From: Aphelidium insulamus
Lineage: Eukaryota; Aphelidiomycota; Aphelidea; Aphelidiaceae
Reading direction: 5' to 3'
Length of the DNA: 64,000 bases
Assembly (NCBI GenBank): GCA_036784855.1
Contig: JAZDSV010000008.1
Coordinates: forward strand, 186,001-250,000
Numbering within the stretch: the first letter of the stretch is position 1; the number at the start of each line of letters is the position of its first letter. Both the position numbers and the translations under genes were made by a program. Below the pieces are notes generated by a model. The model was not told where the DNA came from. It worked only from the letters and a program-made list of their open reading frames with translations, and did not search any database. Positions 33,535 to 43,218 of the stretch are shown here, in pieces.

Positions 33535-33725
33535 ACACTATACTATGGATAACTAGTATATACTGCACAGCAAAACAGACAATTGCGCGAGTGTGAATTG
33601 TAGCTCAGAACGGACAACGTGCTCAACGTGGCTGCAACATTCATAATTTCCACGGCTGACCAATCGCGTGCAAGCACATGGTTGCTCTGATTGGCTGAAG
33701 TGTGAATGGCAGAAGCTCCAATGTA

Positions 33726-35283
33726 TTACAGCCCTGCTCCGACCAGCTGAGTGATACTGGACACCCCGCGACGGTCGCACTCGGCCGCCAGAAAGTCTTT
33801 GATGTCGCGCGGAACTCCCGGACCGTCATAGGCAAATGCGGTGTAGACCTGCACGGCCGACGCGCCGGCCAGAATGAACTCTAATGCGTCCTGGCCGTTG
33901 CTGATACCGCCACACCCGACTATGGGCACCGCTCCATTTGTCAGCTTGTACATTTGTTTCACCGCAGCTATGGCTAGCGGTTTCACTGGCATACCCGACA
34001 GTCCGCCCCTCTCCTTCGAGTCTGCAGGCATTGAAAATATTCAATTATGGTAACATCAATCATACTGGCACTGCGCAACGTCTCGGGTCGCGACACGGTC
34101 GTGTTTGATATGATTATGCCGTCTATGTGGTAGTGCATTACAGCTTCCGCAATATCTGCCAGCTCTTCATGGCTCAAGTCGGGCGCAATCTTGACGAACA
34201 GTGGAGGAGAGTGAATTCCACTACTCTCCTTCCGTTTTTCGCGCTCAGCTTGCACCTGGCGAAATTAAGAATGACTAGAAGAATTGCCAGTGCTCACATC
34301 GCTCAAGAGAGTGGCAAAAGTCTCGCATGCTTGTAGCGCACGCAAACCCGGAGTATTCGGACTGGACACGTTGATGACCAGGTAGTCGGCCAGTGGCGAA
34401 AAGGCACGCACACCGGCAACATAGTCAGCGTTCGAGTCTGCCGGAGACCACTTGTTCTTGCCCAGATTAATGCCTAGCATTCGACCATCTGCTAGACTCT
34501 TTGGTGTGGCACCAAGCTGTTCAATGTCCCTGCCACCAGCAGCATCAGCAAGCAGCATGGAACGGCTAGCCAGCCAGTCGTGCACACGCTGAAGCAGACG
34601 AGTTTTTACTGTCGCCGCGCCATCCGAGTTGAACCCGTAGCGATTGATGATGGCGCGATCAGCCTCCAGACGGAACACACGTGGCCTCGAGTTACCGGGC
34701 TATTCAAACTGCTTAGCCATGGTGTATGCAATACATTAGATATATGAGTATATGTACCTGCGGCTCCGGCGTCACTGAACCAACTTCCACCATGCCGAAA
34801 CCAAACTGAAGCAGACCGTCTATGCACTCGGCATTCTTGTCAAAGCCGGCAGCAATGCCGACTGGATTCTGCAACTTCATTCCGCATAGCTGCATAGCAT
34901 AGAGTGTCAGGCACTTATGAGCATTACAGAGTATCAGTCAGTCATACCTCTATGGCAAGGCACGGAGGATCCATCACTCTGTCCGTCGGGATCCAGCCAG
35001 ACCGGATCCACTTTACCGCAGCCTTGTGCGCCTCCTCGCCATCAAGCAGCAGACGCCCGACCGGCATGACCACATACTTGTACAGCGCGGCACGCGAGTC
35101 CCCGGCGTAAAAGAGCACGGCGCCGGCCACGGCAGCGCCACCAAGAAACTTGGCAACCGCAGCAGCTTGACGGAGCACAGGGTGGGTGTGGACCGACTGC
35201 GCCGACGACGTGTGCATGCGCATTCCAGCAACTGGCCATTGGCGCAGACGCGAGCGCAGCACAAGTCGGCCTGCTTGCATCAT
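33726..35283 (-). CDS. Dihydroorotate dehydrogenase, class 2 (mitochondrial)
   Basis: Oxidises dihydroorotate to orotate with quinone as acceptor in pyrimidine synthesis, at the mitochondrial inner membrane. Exons 35283-34948, 34889-34758, 34699-34298, 34255-34066 and 34021-33726 give 451 aa. The N-terminus is a basic presequence followed by a membrane helix ([16 protein letters not shown]), as in class 2 enzymes. The core shows [128 protein letters not shown]. The active-site Ser of [11 protein letters not shown] and the FMN-binding GGI are kept. All splice joins restore the frame. The class 2 form means pyrimidine synthesis is tied to the respiratory chain. Confidence 0.95.
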
Positions 35284-35967
35284 GGAGCTCTAATTGGTGT
35301 GCCTAAAACTGACTTGACAAGCGTTTACAACTGTCCCTGATTCTATTGCGCACCTTTTATGCAAAGGCAGGCTTACCATTATATATATATATTTATTCTT
35401 ATTTCTGAATAATCTTATATAATAATCTTATTTTTGTAGGCTCAAGTGCCCTAATATCACTGATGCCAGATAGTTCATGAGGCTTAAGTTTTAAATGATG
35501 CCACGTATAAATAATTCAGTGACTGCTTGAAGGCAGCAATTTAAGGTTTTAAAGACCTTGCATTGAACGATCTTTCCTGCCGTGTAGCAAGGACTAATGA
35601 GCATGCATGCCATAGCTACATGTATGGCCACCATGATGCACAGCGATGCAACGCTATGTACTTGGCTGTAACACTGCCACGAGACGATGTTACACCGGCT
35701 GGCGGGATCGGCCAATCAGAGCCGCCAGCTCTCACGGTAGCACAGAACGGCATTGGCTGCTTAAAAACACAACGAAGCGCGCATTTCTCGCTCAAATTTC
35801 GTTTAGTTTATTTTTTTGTTGCAACGGCGTTGTAGCATTAGTCTGATATTGCATAATTGGGTATATCTAGTCACAGCAGCCACCATACCTGAATTCACAC
35901 ACCCACAAAACACTCTTGAAACACCCGCCCCCCATCAATACACCCATCACATAAATATATATCGATA
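35284..35967. other. Intergenic; upstream of STE12
   Basis: AT-rich (a TA run near 35381-35395), with CA/CCCA-rich sequence at 35880-35945 before the STE12 start. No gene seen. Confidence 0.45.
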
Positions 35968-37695
35968 ATGTCGACAGCAGTTGAGGCCCCTCCCGATCTC
36001 CAGCTACAGCAACAGCAACAACAGCAGCAGCACGAGCAAGAACAGCATATGCCCCAAAATGCCGACAAGACGACGACTAATGCAACCGTGATGGAGATGC
36101 AGGCCGAAGTGGACCGGCTGCGTCTGTTCATTGCCAACACACCGCAGCAATGGTGCGACTTCAGCAAGCAGATGGAACGCATCTGTCTGTCCAACGGCGA
36201 CACCGTGTCGTGCATTCTGTGGAACGGCGTCTTCTACATCACCGGCACCGACATTGTAAAGTGTATCAAGTTCCGCTTCGAGGCCATCGGGCGCGACATT
36301 GACAACGCCAAGAAGTTCGAGGAGGGCATCTTCAGCGACCTGCGCAACCTGAAGCCGGGCGTGGACGCGGCGCTGGAGCCGGCCCGCTCGCCCTTCCTGG
36401 ACTATCTGTTCCGGCAGAACTGCGTGCGTACCCAGAAGAAGCAGAAGGTGTTCCACTGGTACTCGGTGCCGCACGACCGGCTGTTTGTGGACGCGTTGGA
36501 GCGCGAACTGCGCCGCAAGGTTGTGGACGATGTCGATGATGCCGGCAAGGAGCAGTCACAGCAGCAGCAGCAGCAGGCGTCCACTCTGCCGCGCAAGGGC
36601 CGCAAGAACAGTCTGATGATGATGACGAAGCCGCGCCGGCACTCGTCGTCCGTGTCGGTGCAGAGCTACGACAGCGGCAACAACAGCATGTCGTCGCTGC
36701 TGCTCACGCCCGACGCCGCCGGCAGCACCCATCACCATCACTGGCCCGCAGACCCGTTTGCCGCCTCCATGCAGCAACAATATCCCGGCGCCACTGACCA
36801 CAGTGCCACCGTGGCAATGCTGGCCGGCATGATGCCGCCGCCGCCGCCCGCACCAAACAGCTCTGGCGGTCAGGCAAGTCCGAAACAGCGGCACGGGCGC
36901 CCGCTGGTCAAAATCGCACCAAACACCTTGCAGCAGCACTTTCTGCAGCAGGAGCAGGAGCAGCATCAGCAGCAGAGGCGCCGTGTAAGCATGGGCGCGC
37001 GCAGTGGTAGTAGTAGCAGTCCGTATGCGTCGGCACTGGCGTCCAGACGGCGCGGCACCGTGCCCAACCTCACACTGGACAGCGACCACTCGCTGGACTC
37101 GGGGCTGGGCAGTGTCATGTCCCCCGGCGGCGTTGGAGGCTACTACTACGACAACCTGTCGTCGGCCCGCCTGCACAACGCCAAACCGTCACCCCTGCAC
37201 GCACAGCACGGCACCCCGATGGACAGCACGAGTGCCAACAGCAGTGGCAGTGAGTTGGCCCTGCCGCACCTCCAACAGCACCACAACTGGGCGGCGTCAG
37301 CCACGCAAAAGTACCCCGCCGCTGCCTTCAAGTCGTCGGCGATGTACCGACAGCACCGCGGCTCCCTGGCCAGCGTCTCATCGTTCACGTCGGACCGCGA
37401 GTTGGCCCTGCCGCCACACATGCACACGCACGGCCACCTGCCAAGCGACACCGCCGACAGCGGCGACGACACCGCCAACAGCTACACCACGCCGCTGCCG
37501 CCCGGCACCGACGACACGGACAGTCTGGCGGAGCTGACGCGCGGCGTGTGGTCACTGTCCAATGCGGCGCTACCGCTCACGGATCTGCCGCTGCAGTCGC
37601 CGTCACGCTTTGGCGGCAGTGAGTCGCGGCTGCCCTACTCCCCGCTGCCGCTGGAATCGCCCCTCTTTCCCTCCTCCACCTTTCCGGCCTTCTAG
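35968..37695 (+). CDS. STE12: Ste12-family transcription factor
   Basis: Transcription factor that in other fungi acts below the pheromone/invasive-growth MAP kinase cascade. Single exon, 575 aa. The Ste12 DNA-binding domain lies at about residues 45-195: RLFIANTPQQWCDFSKQ, NGDTVSCILWNGVFYITGTDIVKCIKFRFEAIGR, KKFEEGIFSDLRNLKPG, LDYLFRQNCVRTQKKQKVFHWYSVPHDRLFVDALERELRRK. These follow fungal Ste12 almost residue for residue. The rest is low complexity (Gln, Ser, His, Pro runs) and shows no C2H2 zinc fingers, so the architecture resembles the finger-less form rather than the finger-bearing form of filamentous ascomycetes. A 5' poly-Gln run lies at residues 11-25. Confidence 0.95.
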   Translation: MSTAVEAPPDLQLQQQQQQQQHEQEQHMPQNADKTTTNATVMEMQAEVDRLRLFIANTPQQWCDFSKQMERICLSNGDTVSCILWNGVFYITGTDIVKCIKFRFEAIGRDIDNAKKFEEGIFSDLRNLKPGVDAALEPARSPFLDYLFRQNCVRTQKKQKVFHWYSVPHDRLFVDALERELRRKVVDDVDDAGKEQSQQQQQQASTLPRKGRKNSLMMMTKPRRHSSSVSVQSYDSGNNSMSSLLLTPDAAGSTHHHHWPADPFAASMQQQYPGATDHSATVAMLAGMMPPPPPAPNSSGGQASPKQRHGRPLVKIAPNTLQQHFLQQEQEQHQQQRRRVSMGARSGSSSSPYASALASRRRGTVPNLTLDSDHSLDSGLGSVMSPGGVGGYYYDNLSSARLHNAKPSPLHAQHGTPMDSTSANSSGSELALPHLQQHHNWAASATQKYPAAAFKSSAMYRQHRGSLASVSSFTSDRELALPPHMHTHGHLPSDTADSGDDTANSYTTPLPPGTDDTDSLAELTRGVWSLSNAALPLTDLPLQSPSRFGGSESRLPYSPLPLESPLFPSSTFPAF

Positions 37696-37922
37696 TCTCA
37701 GACACACACATCTGGTGCCGCCATCATCATCAACATTATCACATTATCAAAAGTCGTTAATAGAACGAAAATATAACATACACTTTAATTATAGTTTAGT
37801 ATAAATAGTATCTCTATAGTATAGACTATAACTGTAAGTAGTTGCAGCTACGCACATATAAAGCATTGTAGCCAGGTGCATGTACACGTCGTTTGTAGTA
37901 TATATCAGCCAAGTAAGAAGTA

Positions 37923-39722
37923 ATGGGCGACAAAACAAATGGCGTTGAAGCTGCGCCACACCGTAACCTTGATTGCTACGAGATGATTTTGCCGCGGCAA
38001 TGGCAACTTGCCGCGTGTCTTGCGCTCTTTTGCGCGGTGGCATTGACAGGCGTGAATGGCATGCGAGATGGCATGGAGACCCTGGATATTGGTGTTCCAT
38101 CGCGACCGCTGGTCTACAAGTTCCGATGTGGCGCCAAGGTTTTCGAAGTGGAACGCGCGACTCTGCGCTACTATCCTGGCATGCTGTGCGACCTGGTCGA
38201 GCAGGAATCTTTTCCCGAGCTGATCAACGAAGCCGGAGAGTATGTGCTGACCACCGTGTCATCCGCGGTGATGGAGGCCGCTGTACGGTATATGAAGGGC
38301 TTCGGGTTCACCACTGATTTCCGCGAGTATCTTGAAATCCGCGTAGGCTGGGCCGCGCTACAACTGCCGCCCATTCCGAACCCGCTACCCAGCATTCATC
38401 GTGCCGCCCAGACGGGCTGCGTTCAAGCCGTGGCTGAGCTGCTCTATCCCTCTGTCGACGATGCTCCTGTGGTTCCGATCGCAACCATTAACGGCCTGGA
38501 CTCAAATGGCTGGACACCCTTGCATTGGGCCGCGCGTAATGACCACTTGGATATGGTTACGTACTTGTTGGCTAATGGCGCCGATCCCGGTGTTCAGATC
38601 CCCAATACACTCGACACCGCGTTACATATAGCTTGTGTGTATGGCCACGATGACGTTGTGCGGACACTCGTAGTTTCGATGGTTGATCTCAGCGTAAAGA
38701 ACGCGGCGGGCGACACTGCTCTCCATTTGGCAGTGTCAAAGGATTATCAAATAGTTGTGACCTTGTTGCTTAACGAAGGAGCAAGTAGCAGTGCACAGAA
38801 CAGCATGTTGCGCACTCCTCTCCACCTGGCAACTGCGCGCAATGACATGGACATGGCAAAAGTTTTGCTAGCAAGGTGCCCTCCAGCAGTTGCGTGGCAC
38901 GGCGGAGTGCCTCCTCGAGAAGTACAACAACTCCACAAATCGGCAGATGTGCGCGGCCATTGCGCCCAATTAAATGTTCCAGACAATGAAAAACAGACAC
39001 CGCTGCACATTGCGTTGGAGTTGGGCTTCACCGCGATAGCCATGCTTTTGTTGGATCGAGGTGCTGACGTGACCGGTGTCGACATGTGGCAGCACACGCC
39101 GCTGCATCTGGCGGCAATGTTTGGCTACTTGGAATTAGCAATGCGTCTTCTCAACATTGACGGGCGCGACATCAACTTTATCAATTCTCATGGTCAAATG
39201 GCTGCTGGTATGGCAGCTAGCGGGAATTTTTATGAGCTTCAGCAAAAACTTGTCGAACATGGAGGAATGATACCCGAGCCTGGCTGGAAATCTCCATTGT
39301 CTCAGGCTATTGCTAATGGAAAAGTGAGAGTGGTTGAGAATTTTTTAACTTGCGGATACAGTGTCACTTATACGTATCCCACTGGCACTAATCTTCTAAT
39401 GGATGCAGCAAAGAAAGGCCAGTTAGAAATTGTCCGCCTTTTACTCGACCATGGGGCCTCAAGTAATTGTATCGGCAATGCAGAAGAAAGGCAAAGTCCC
39501 TTGCATGGTGCTGCAATCAACGGCCACGCCCCTGTTGTTGAATTATTGCTACAACATGGTGCCGCTGTCAATGCTCAAGATAAATACGGTGATACCGCAC
39601 TTCATTGCGCCGCCCGGAAAGGTTACGCCGAGACTGTGAAGAAACTTCTCAGCCATAATGCCGACAAGACTGTGAGAAATACAAAAGGTAAAACTCCTCT
39701 AAGCCTGAAGCAATTTTTTTAA
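37923..39722 (+). CDS. Signal peptide-BTB/T1-ankyrin repeat protein
   Basis: Function unknown. 599 aa without introns. A hydrophobic stretch (WQLAACLALFCAVALTGVNG, residues 27-46) looks like a signal peptide or anchor; ATG 37983 (MILPRQWQ) may be the better start. A BTB/KCTD (T1)-like domain follows at about residues 65-140: YKFRCGAKVFEVERATLRYYP...GEYVLTTVSSAVMEAAVRYMKGFGF. Then come roughly ten ankyrin repeats with classic TPLHWAARNDHLDMVTYLLANGADP, DTALHLAVSKDYQIVVTLLLNEGA, TPLHLAAMFGYLELAMRLL and DTALHCAARKGYAETVKKLL. BTB and ankyrin domains are normally cytosolic, so the hydrophobic leader is odd. The paralogue at 41322 is broken. Confidence 0.85.
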   Translation: MGDKTNGVEAAPHRNLDCYEMILPRQWQLAACLALFCAVALTGVNGMRDGMETLDIGVPSRPLVYKFRCGAKVFEVERATLRYYPGMLCDLVEQESFPELINEAGEYVLTTVSSAVMEAAVRYMKGFGFTTDFREYLEIRVGWAALQLPPIPNPLPSIHRAAQTGCVQAVAELLYPSVDDAPVVPIATINGLDSNGWTPLHWAARNDHLDMVTYLLANGADPGVQIPNTLDTALHIACVYGHDDVVRTLVVSMVDLSVKNAAGDTALHLAVSKDYQIVVTLLLNEGASSSAQNSMLRTPLHLATARNDMDMAKVLLARCPPAVAWHGGVPPREVQQLHKSADVRGHCAQLNVPDNEKQTPLHIALELGFTAIAMLLLDRGADVTGVDMWQHTPLHLAAMFGYLELAMRLLNIDGRDINFINSHGQMAAGMAASGNFYELQQKLVEHGGMIPEPGWKSPLSQAIANGKVRVVENFLTCGYSVTYTYPTGTNLLMDAAKKGQLEIVRLLLDHGASSNCIGNAEERQSPLHGAAINGHAPVVELLLQHGAAVNAQDKYGDTALHCAARKGYAETVKKLLSHNADKTVRNTKGKTPLSLKQFF

Positions 39723-40090
39723 ATAAATCTTCGCTCATTTAAAGCAATTGTAAAACTACGCGGATTCCACAGCTCTGTATACACGTGGCATTACCACAAA
39801 TAAAATTTTGATGCTGTCATCATCAACATATTAGCATCACTTGTCGTCATTGATAGAACGAAACAATATCATCACATCAACTTGAGCAATATGAGCTTAT
39901 TCGACAATTTGCTTGCCGCCTGAGCGTGAATTGCCATCCACCATTAAAGCGTATTGCCATTTCGTAATATGTTCCGGATTACGACGAATATGTTGCACTT
40001 AACAGCAAGCTGACGAAGGGTGAACCTGGCATTAATTGCGTAATGACGGGATATCATCGAACATCTTCTCTTAAGACGATCGCAGCATCT

Positions 40091-40312
40091 CAAAGGCCGC
40101 ATAGGTTGCGCCATTGTTTAGCTAGTTGACTAGCGACGCTTTGGGCATAAGTGACAGGAGCACCGGCGCTGTATTCTCATCTTGATAAGACTTGAGGTGA
40201 AGCGCGCATTGCTTGCACTCACTCTGCTTGAAGATCACGAGAGTCCTAACCGGAGAATTTCAATAACAGAGCACTGAAGGTCGTCAGTCACGTTGGACTG
40301 AACCAGAGTTTT
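40091..40312. repeat. Inverted copy of the 1309-1515 segment
   Basis: Read on the minus strand it runs from AACTCTGGTTCAGTCCAACG to ATGCGGCCTTTG, matching 1309-1515 with scattered differences and a few short indels. No Kelch or eight-cysteine gene flanks it here, so it is either a relic promoter or a dispersed repeat. Confidence 0.7.
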
Positions 40313-40530
40313 TTTCAGCACTTATTTATGTACAGTGGCGCTTCTTTAGCTACACAACTTCAAATCATAACTTACCCTCACGCTTACTCTTACACTGTGT
40401 CGGTACACTTCAGTGGATCCGTGGCGGTCAACTACCTGTACCCGTGCATCGATGCGCCGCGCGCACAGTTCTTCCACTCCTCAACCTTCCACTGACAGTC
40501 ATGTGGATCATGTACCGCCTATAGCTCAAG

Positions 40531-40537
40531 TATAAAA
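40531..40537 (+). promoter_or_regulatory. TATA box without an evident gene
   Basis: TATAAAA in the context CAAGTATAAAAGCGCG. The next 750 nt hold no supported coding start before the ankyrin paralogue at 41322. It may drive a non-coding RNA or a long 5' leader of that gene. Confidence 0.3.
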
Positions 40538-41321
40538 GCGCGTCGTGTGGCCGACACTGAGAGATGCTGCTGCAATAATGCGCAAATTAATTTAATAGTT
40601 CGGATTATTACTATCGCGTACTTAAATATTGCTTGTGGCAATTAGAATCACGCTGCATAGACTGCACGTGTAGCGGCCAACGCACACTCAACCATCTATG
40701 GTTTGCACTCTCCTCCATGCTAAACATAATCTAATTTGGTGGGCCGCATGCAAATCGCATTATGGTAACCGATAGGTATTAGCATTGGCACGCGCTTCTT
40801 ATTTTTGCCACCCACGGTGTGACTGTTATCATCTAAAACCGCCCAGAAACACCATTGGCACACACTCACTCTCACGCACGCCATGCATGCCTTCTTCACC
40901 GGCCCCATCATCATCTTTTACGTGTACCCAGACGACTTGGGCGCGCACGGCTCCGGCTGGAACACAATATTGCCACTTTGTAGCACGCACCACACGCCGT
41001 AAGCATTGTGATTGCTTTGACAGTGCCGTAATCCTATGCAGGCGTGGACATCAGATGGTGTCGTGGATGAACGTGGATTGTGAGTGGTTGAACCCATGCC
41101 GATGTGCACTTGCTTGCCTCGTGAATTTCAGCACCATCCCAATTGCTATGGAGCCGTAGTGAGATGTTCATAATATTCCGCAGAATGTGTTGCTATTAGT
41201 AAATGGCTGGTAATATCATTTAGTTATCGTATGTTTGTATCCAGCAGATGCTTTTTTGGCGAGCAGTGCGTGAATTAAGCATGCGCCACGTGGAACCGAA
41301 GCCTTATCTACCAGAATTGGA

Positions 41322-43155
41322 ATGTGCCTGCAGTGGCAATGGGGACTGGCCGCACGCGTGGCGATACTGCTATCGGCGGCACAGATAGGTGCGCATGGCA
41401 TGAATAGTGAGGCGTCCTCTCTGCCGTCGGATTCGGAACGACCTCTTGAATACAAGTTTCGATGCGGCGCCAAGGTTTTCGAAGTTGAGCGCGCGACTCT
41501 GCGCTACTATCCTGGCACAATGCTGTGCGACCTGGTCGAGCAGGAATCTTTTCCCGAGCTGTTCAACGAAGCCGGAGAGTATGTGCTGACCACCGTGTCA
41601 TCCGCGGTGATGGAGGCCGCTGTACGGTATATGAAGGGCTTCGGGTTCACCACTGATTTCCGCGAGTACCTTGCAATCCGCGCAGGATGGGCCGCGCTAC
41701 AACTGCCGCCCATTCCGAACCCGCTACCCAGCATTCATCGTGCCGCGCAGACGGGCTGCATTCAAGCCGTGGCTGAGCTGCTCTATCGCTCTGACGACGA
41801 TGCTCCTGTTGTTCCAATCGCAACCATTAACGGCCTGGACTCAAATGGCTGGACACCCTTGCATTGGGCCGCGCGTAATGACCACTTGGATATGGTCATG
41901 TACTTGTTGGCTAATGGCGCCGATCCCGGTATTCAGATCCCCAATACACTCGACACCGCGTTACATATAGCGTGCTTATATGGCCACGACGACGTTGTGC
42001 GCACACTCATAATTTCGATGGTTAATATTAACGTAAAAAACGCTGCGGGTGACACAGCTCTCCACGTGGCTGTGTCAAAGGATTATCAAATAGTTGTGAC
42101 CTTGTTGCTTAACGAAGGAGCAAGTAGCAGTGCACAGAACATCATGTTGCGCACTCCTCTCCACCTGGCAACTGCGCGCAATGATATTGAAATGGCAAAA
42201 ATTATGCTTGCGCGCTGTCCTTTGGTTGCAGGAAACGGAATTGGCGAGACCGCACTGGTGGAGCAGGAAGTCGAACAGCTCCCGCAGCCCGTTGCGACTC
42301 GTAGCATCTTTCGATTCATGCGACGTAAAAAACCTATTGTTCGCCGCTATGCCGAGACTGGGACTCTAACGGAAAATTTTGAAGCGTCAATGCTCGGCGA
42401 GCGCCCGCAATTAAATGTTCCAGACTACCAAAACCAGACACCGCTGCGATTGCCATGATTTTGTTGGATCGAGGTGCTAATGTGAACGGTGTCGATATGT
42501 GGCAGCACACACCACTGCATCTGGCGGCAATGTTTGGCTACGCGGACGTGGCGATGCGGCTTCTCGACATTGATGGAAGCAACATCAACTTTGCCAATTC
42601 CCATGGCCGAATTGCTGCTGACTTGGCCAAACTCGGCAAACATCATACTCTCGAGCGGCAGTTGCTCGATCGCGGTGGAATTGCTGCAAAGCCTGGGTGG
42701 ACATCTCCCTTTGCAATTGCCGTCAAAAGTGGACGATTAGCTGTCATTGAGCACTTTCTAAACCGCGGACACAGCGCCAACTATTGTTTTAGAAATGGCG
42801 AGACTATGCTGATTCTTGCAGCCCGAAAAGGCCACTGCAAAATAGTTGATATTTTGCTGCGTCGTGGTGCCGCCGTTAATTCTTTCGGCACCACAGCAAG
42901 TAAGCGGGATCCCTTGCACCATGCTGCCATGAACGGCCACACTCGCATTGTTGGATTGCTGCTGAAGGCAGGCGCCACCGTTGATGCTCAAGATGATCAT
43001 GGCAGTACTGCCCTTCATTGGGCTGCGTGGATGGGTCATGGTGAATGGGTGAAAAAACTCCTCGAGTATAATGCCAGCAAGTCAGTAACCCAAAAAATGG
43101 TCAAACTCCGTATGACGTAGCCAAGGCTAACCTGAAGCCACTGCTACAGCTATAA
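41322..43155 (+). pseudogene. BTB/T1-ankyrin paralogue, frameshifted
   Basis: Close paralogue of 37923-39722, with its own signal-like start (MCLQWQWGLAARVAILLSAAQIGAHG), the same BTB/T1 block (FRCGAKVFEVERATLRYYPGTMLCDLVEQE) and ankyrin repeats. After QTPLR near 42448 about 28 nt present in the paralogue (coding LHIALELGFT) are missing, so the frame ends at 42458 and the homology continues in another frame from 42455 (MILLDRGANVNGVDMW). A second shift in an A-run near 43098 truncates the tail: the natural ending QKNGQTPYDVAKANLKPLLQL is in another frame and ends at 43155. A 40-residue insert with RSIFRFMRRKKP distinguishes it from the paralogue. It is probably a recent pseudogene, unless a short intron covers the first site. 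Confidence 0.8.
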
Positions 43156-43218
43156 TACGGCGGAAATCATAGATGCACTTCAGATGCACTTCTATAATAT
43201 AAGTACCGTGGACGGGTT

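Larger units (their letters stand above)
39723..41321. other. Long intergenic stretch with repeat copy and orphan TATA box
   Basis: 1.6 kb between the two ankyrin genes. It contains the inverted copy of the 1309-1515 segment (40091-40312) and a canonical TATA box, TATAAAAGCGC, at 40531. No convincing coding frame follows. The stretch after the first ankyrin stop (39780-39890) resembles the 3' flank near 37730 (CATCATCATCAACAT, GAACGAAA) but only weakly. Confidence 0.5.

Noticed and set aside
40785-41159. 124-residue Cys-containing frame
   Set aside because: No signal peptide, no homology I recognise, and similar frames on both strands. Treated as chance.
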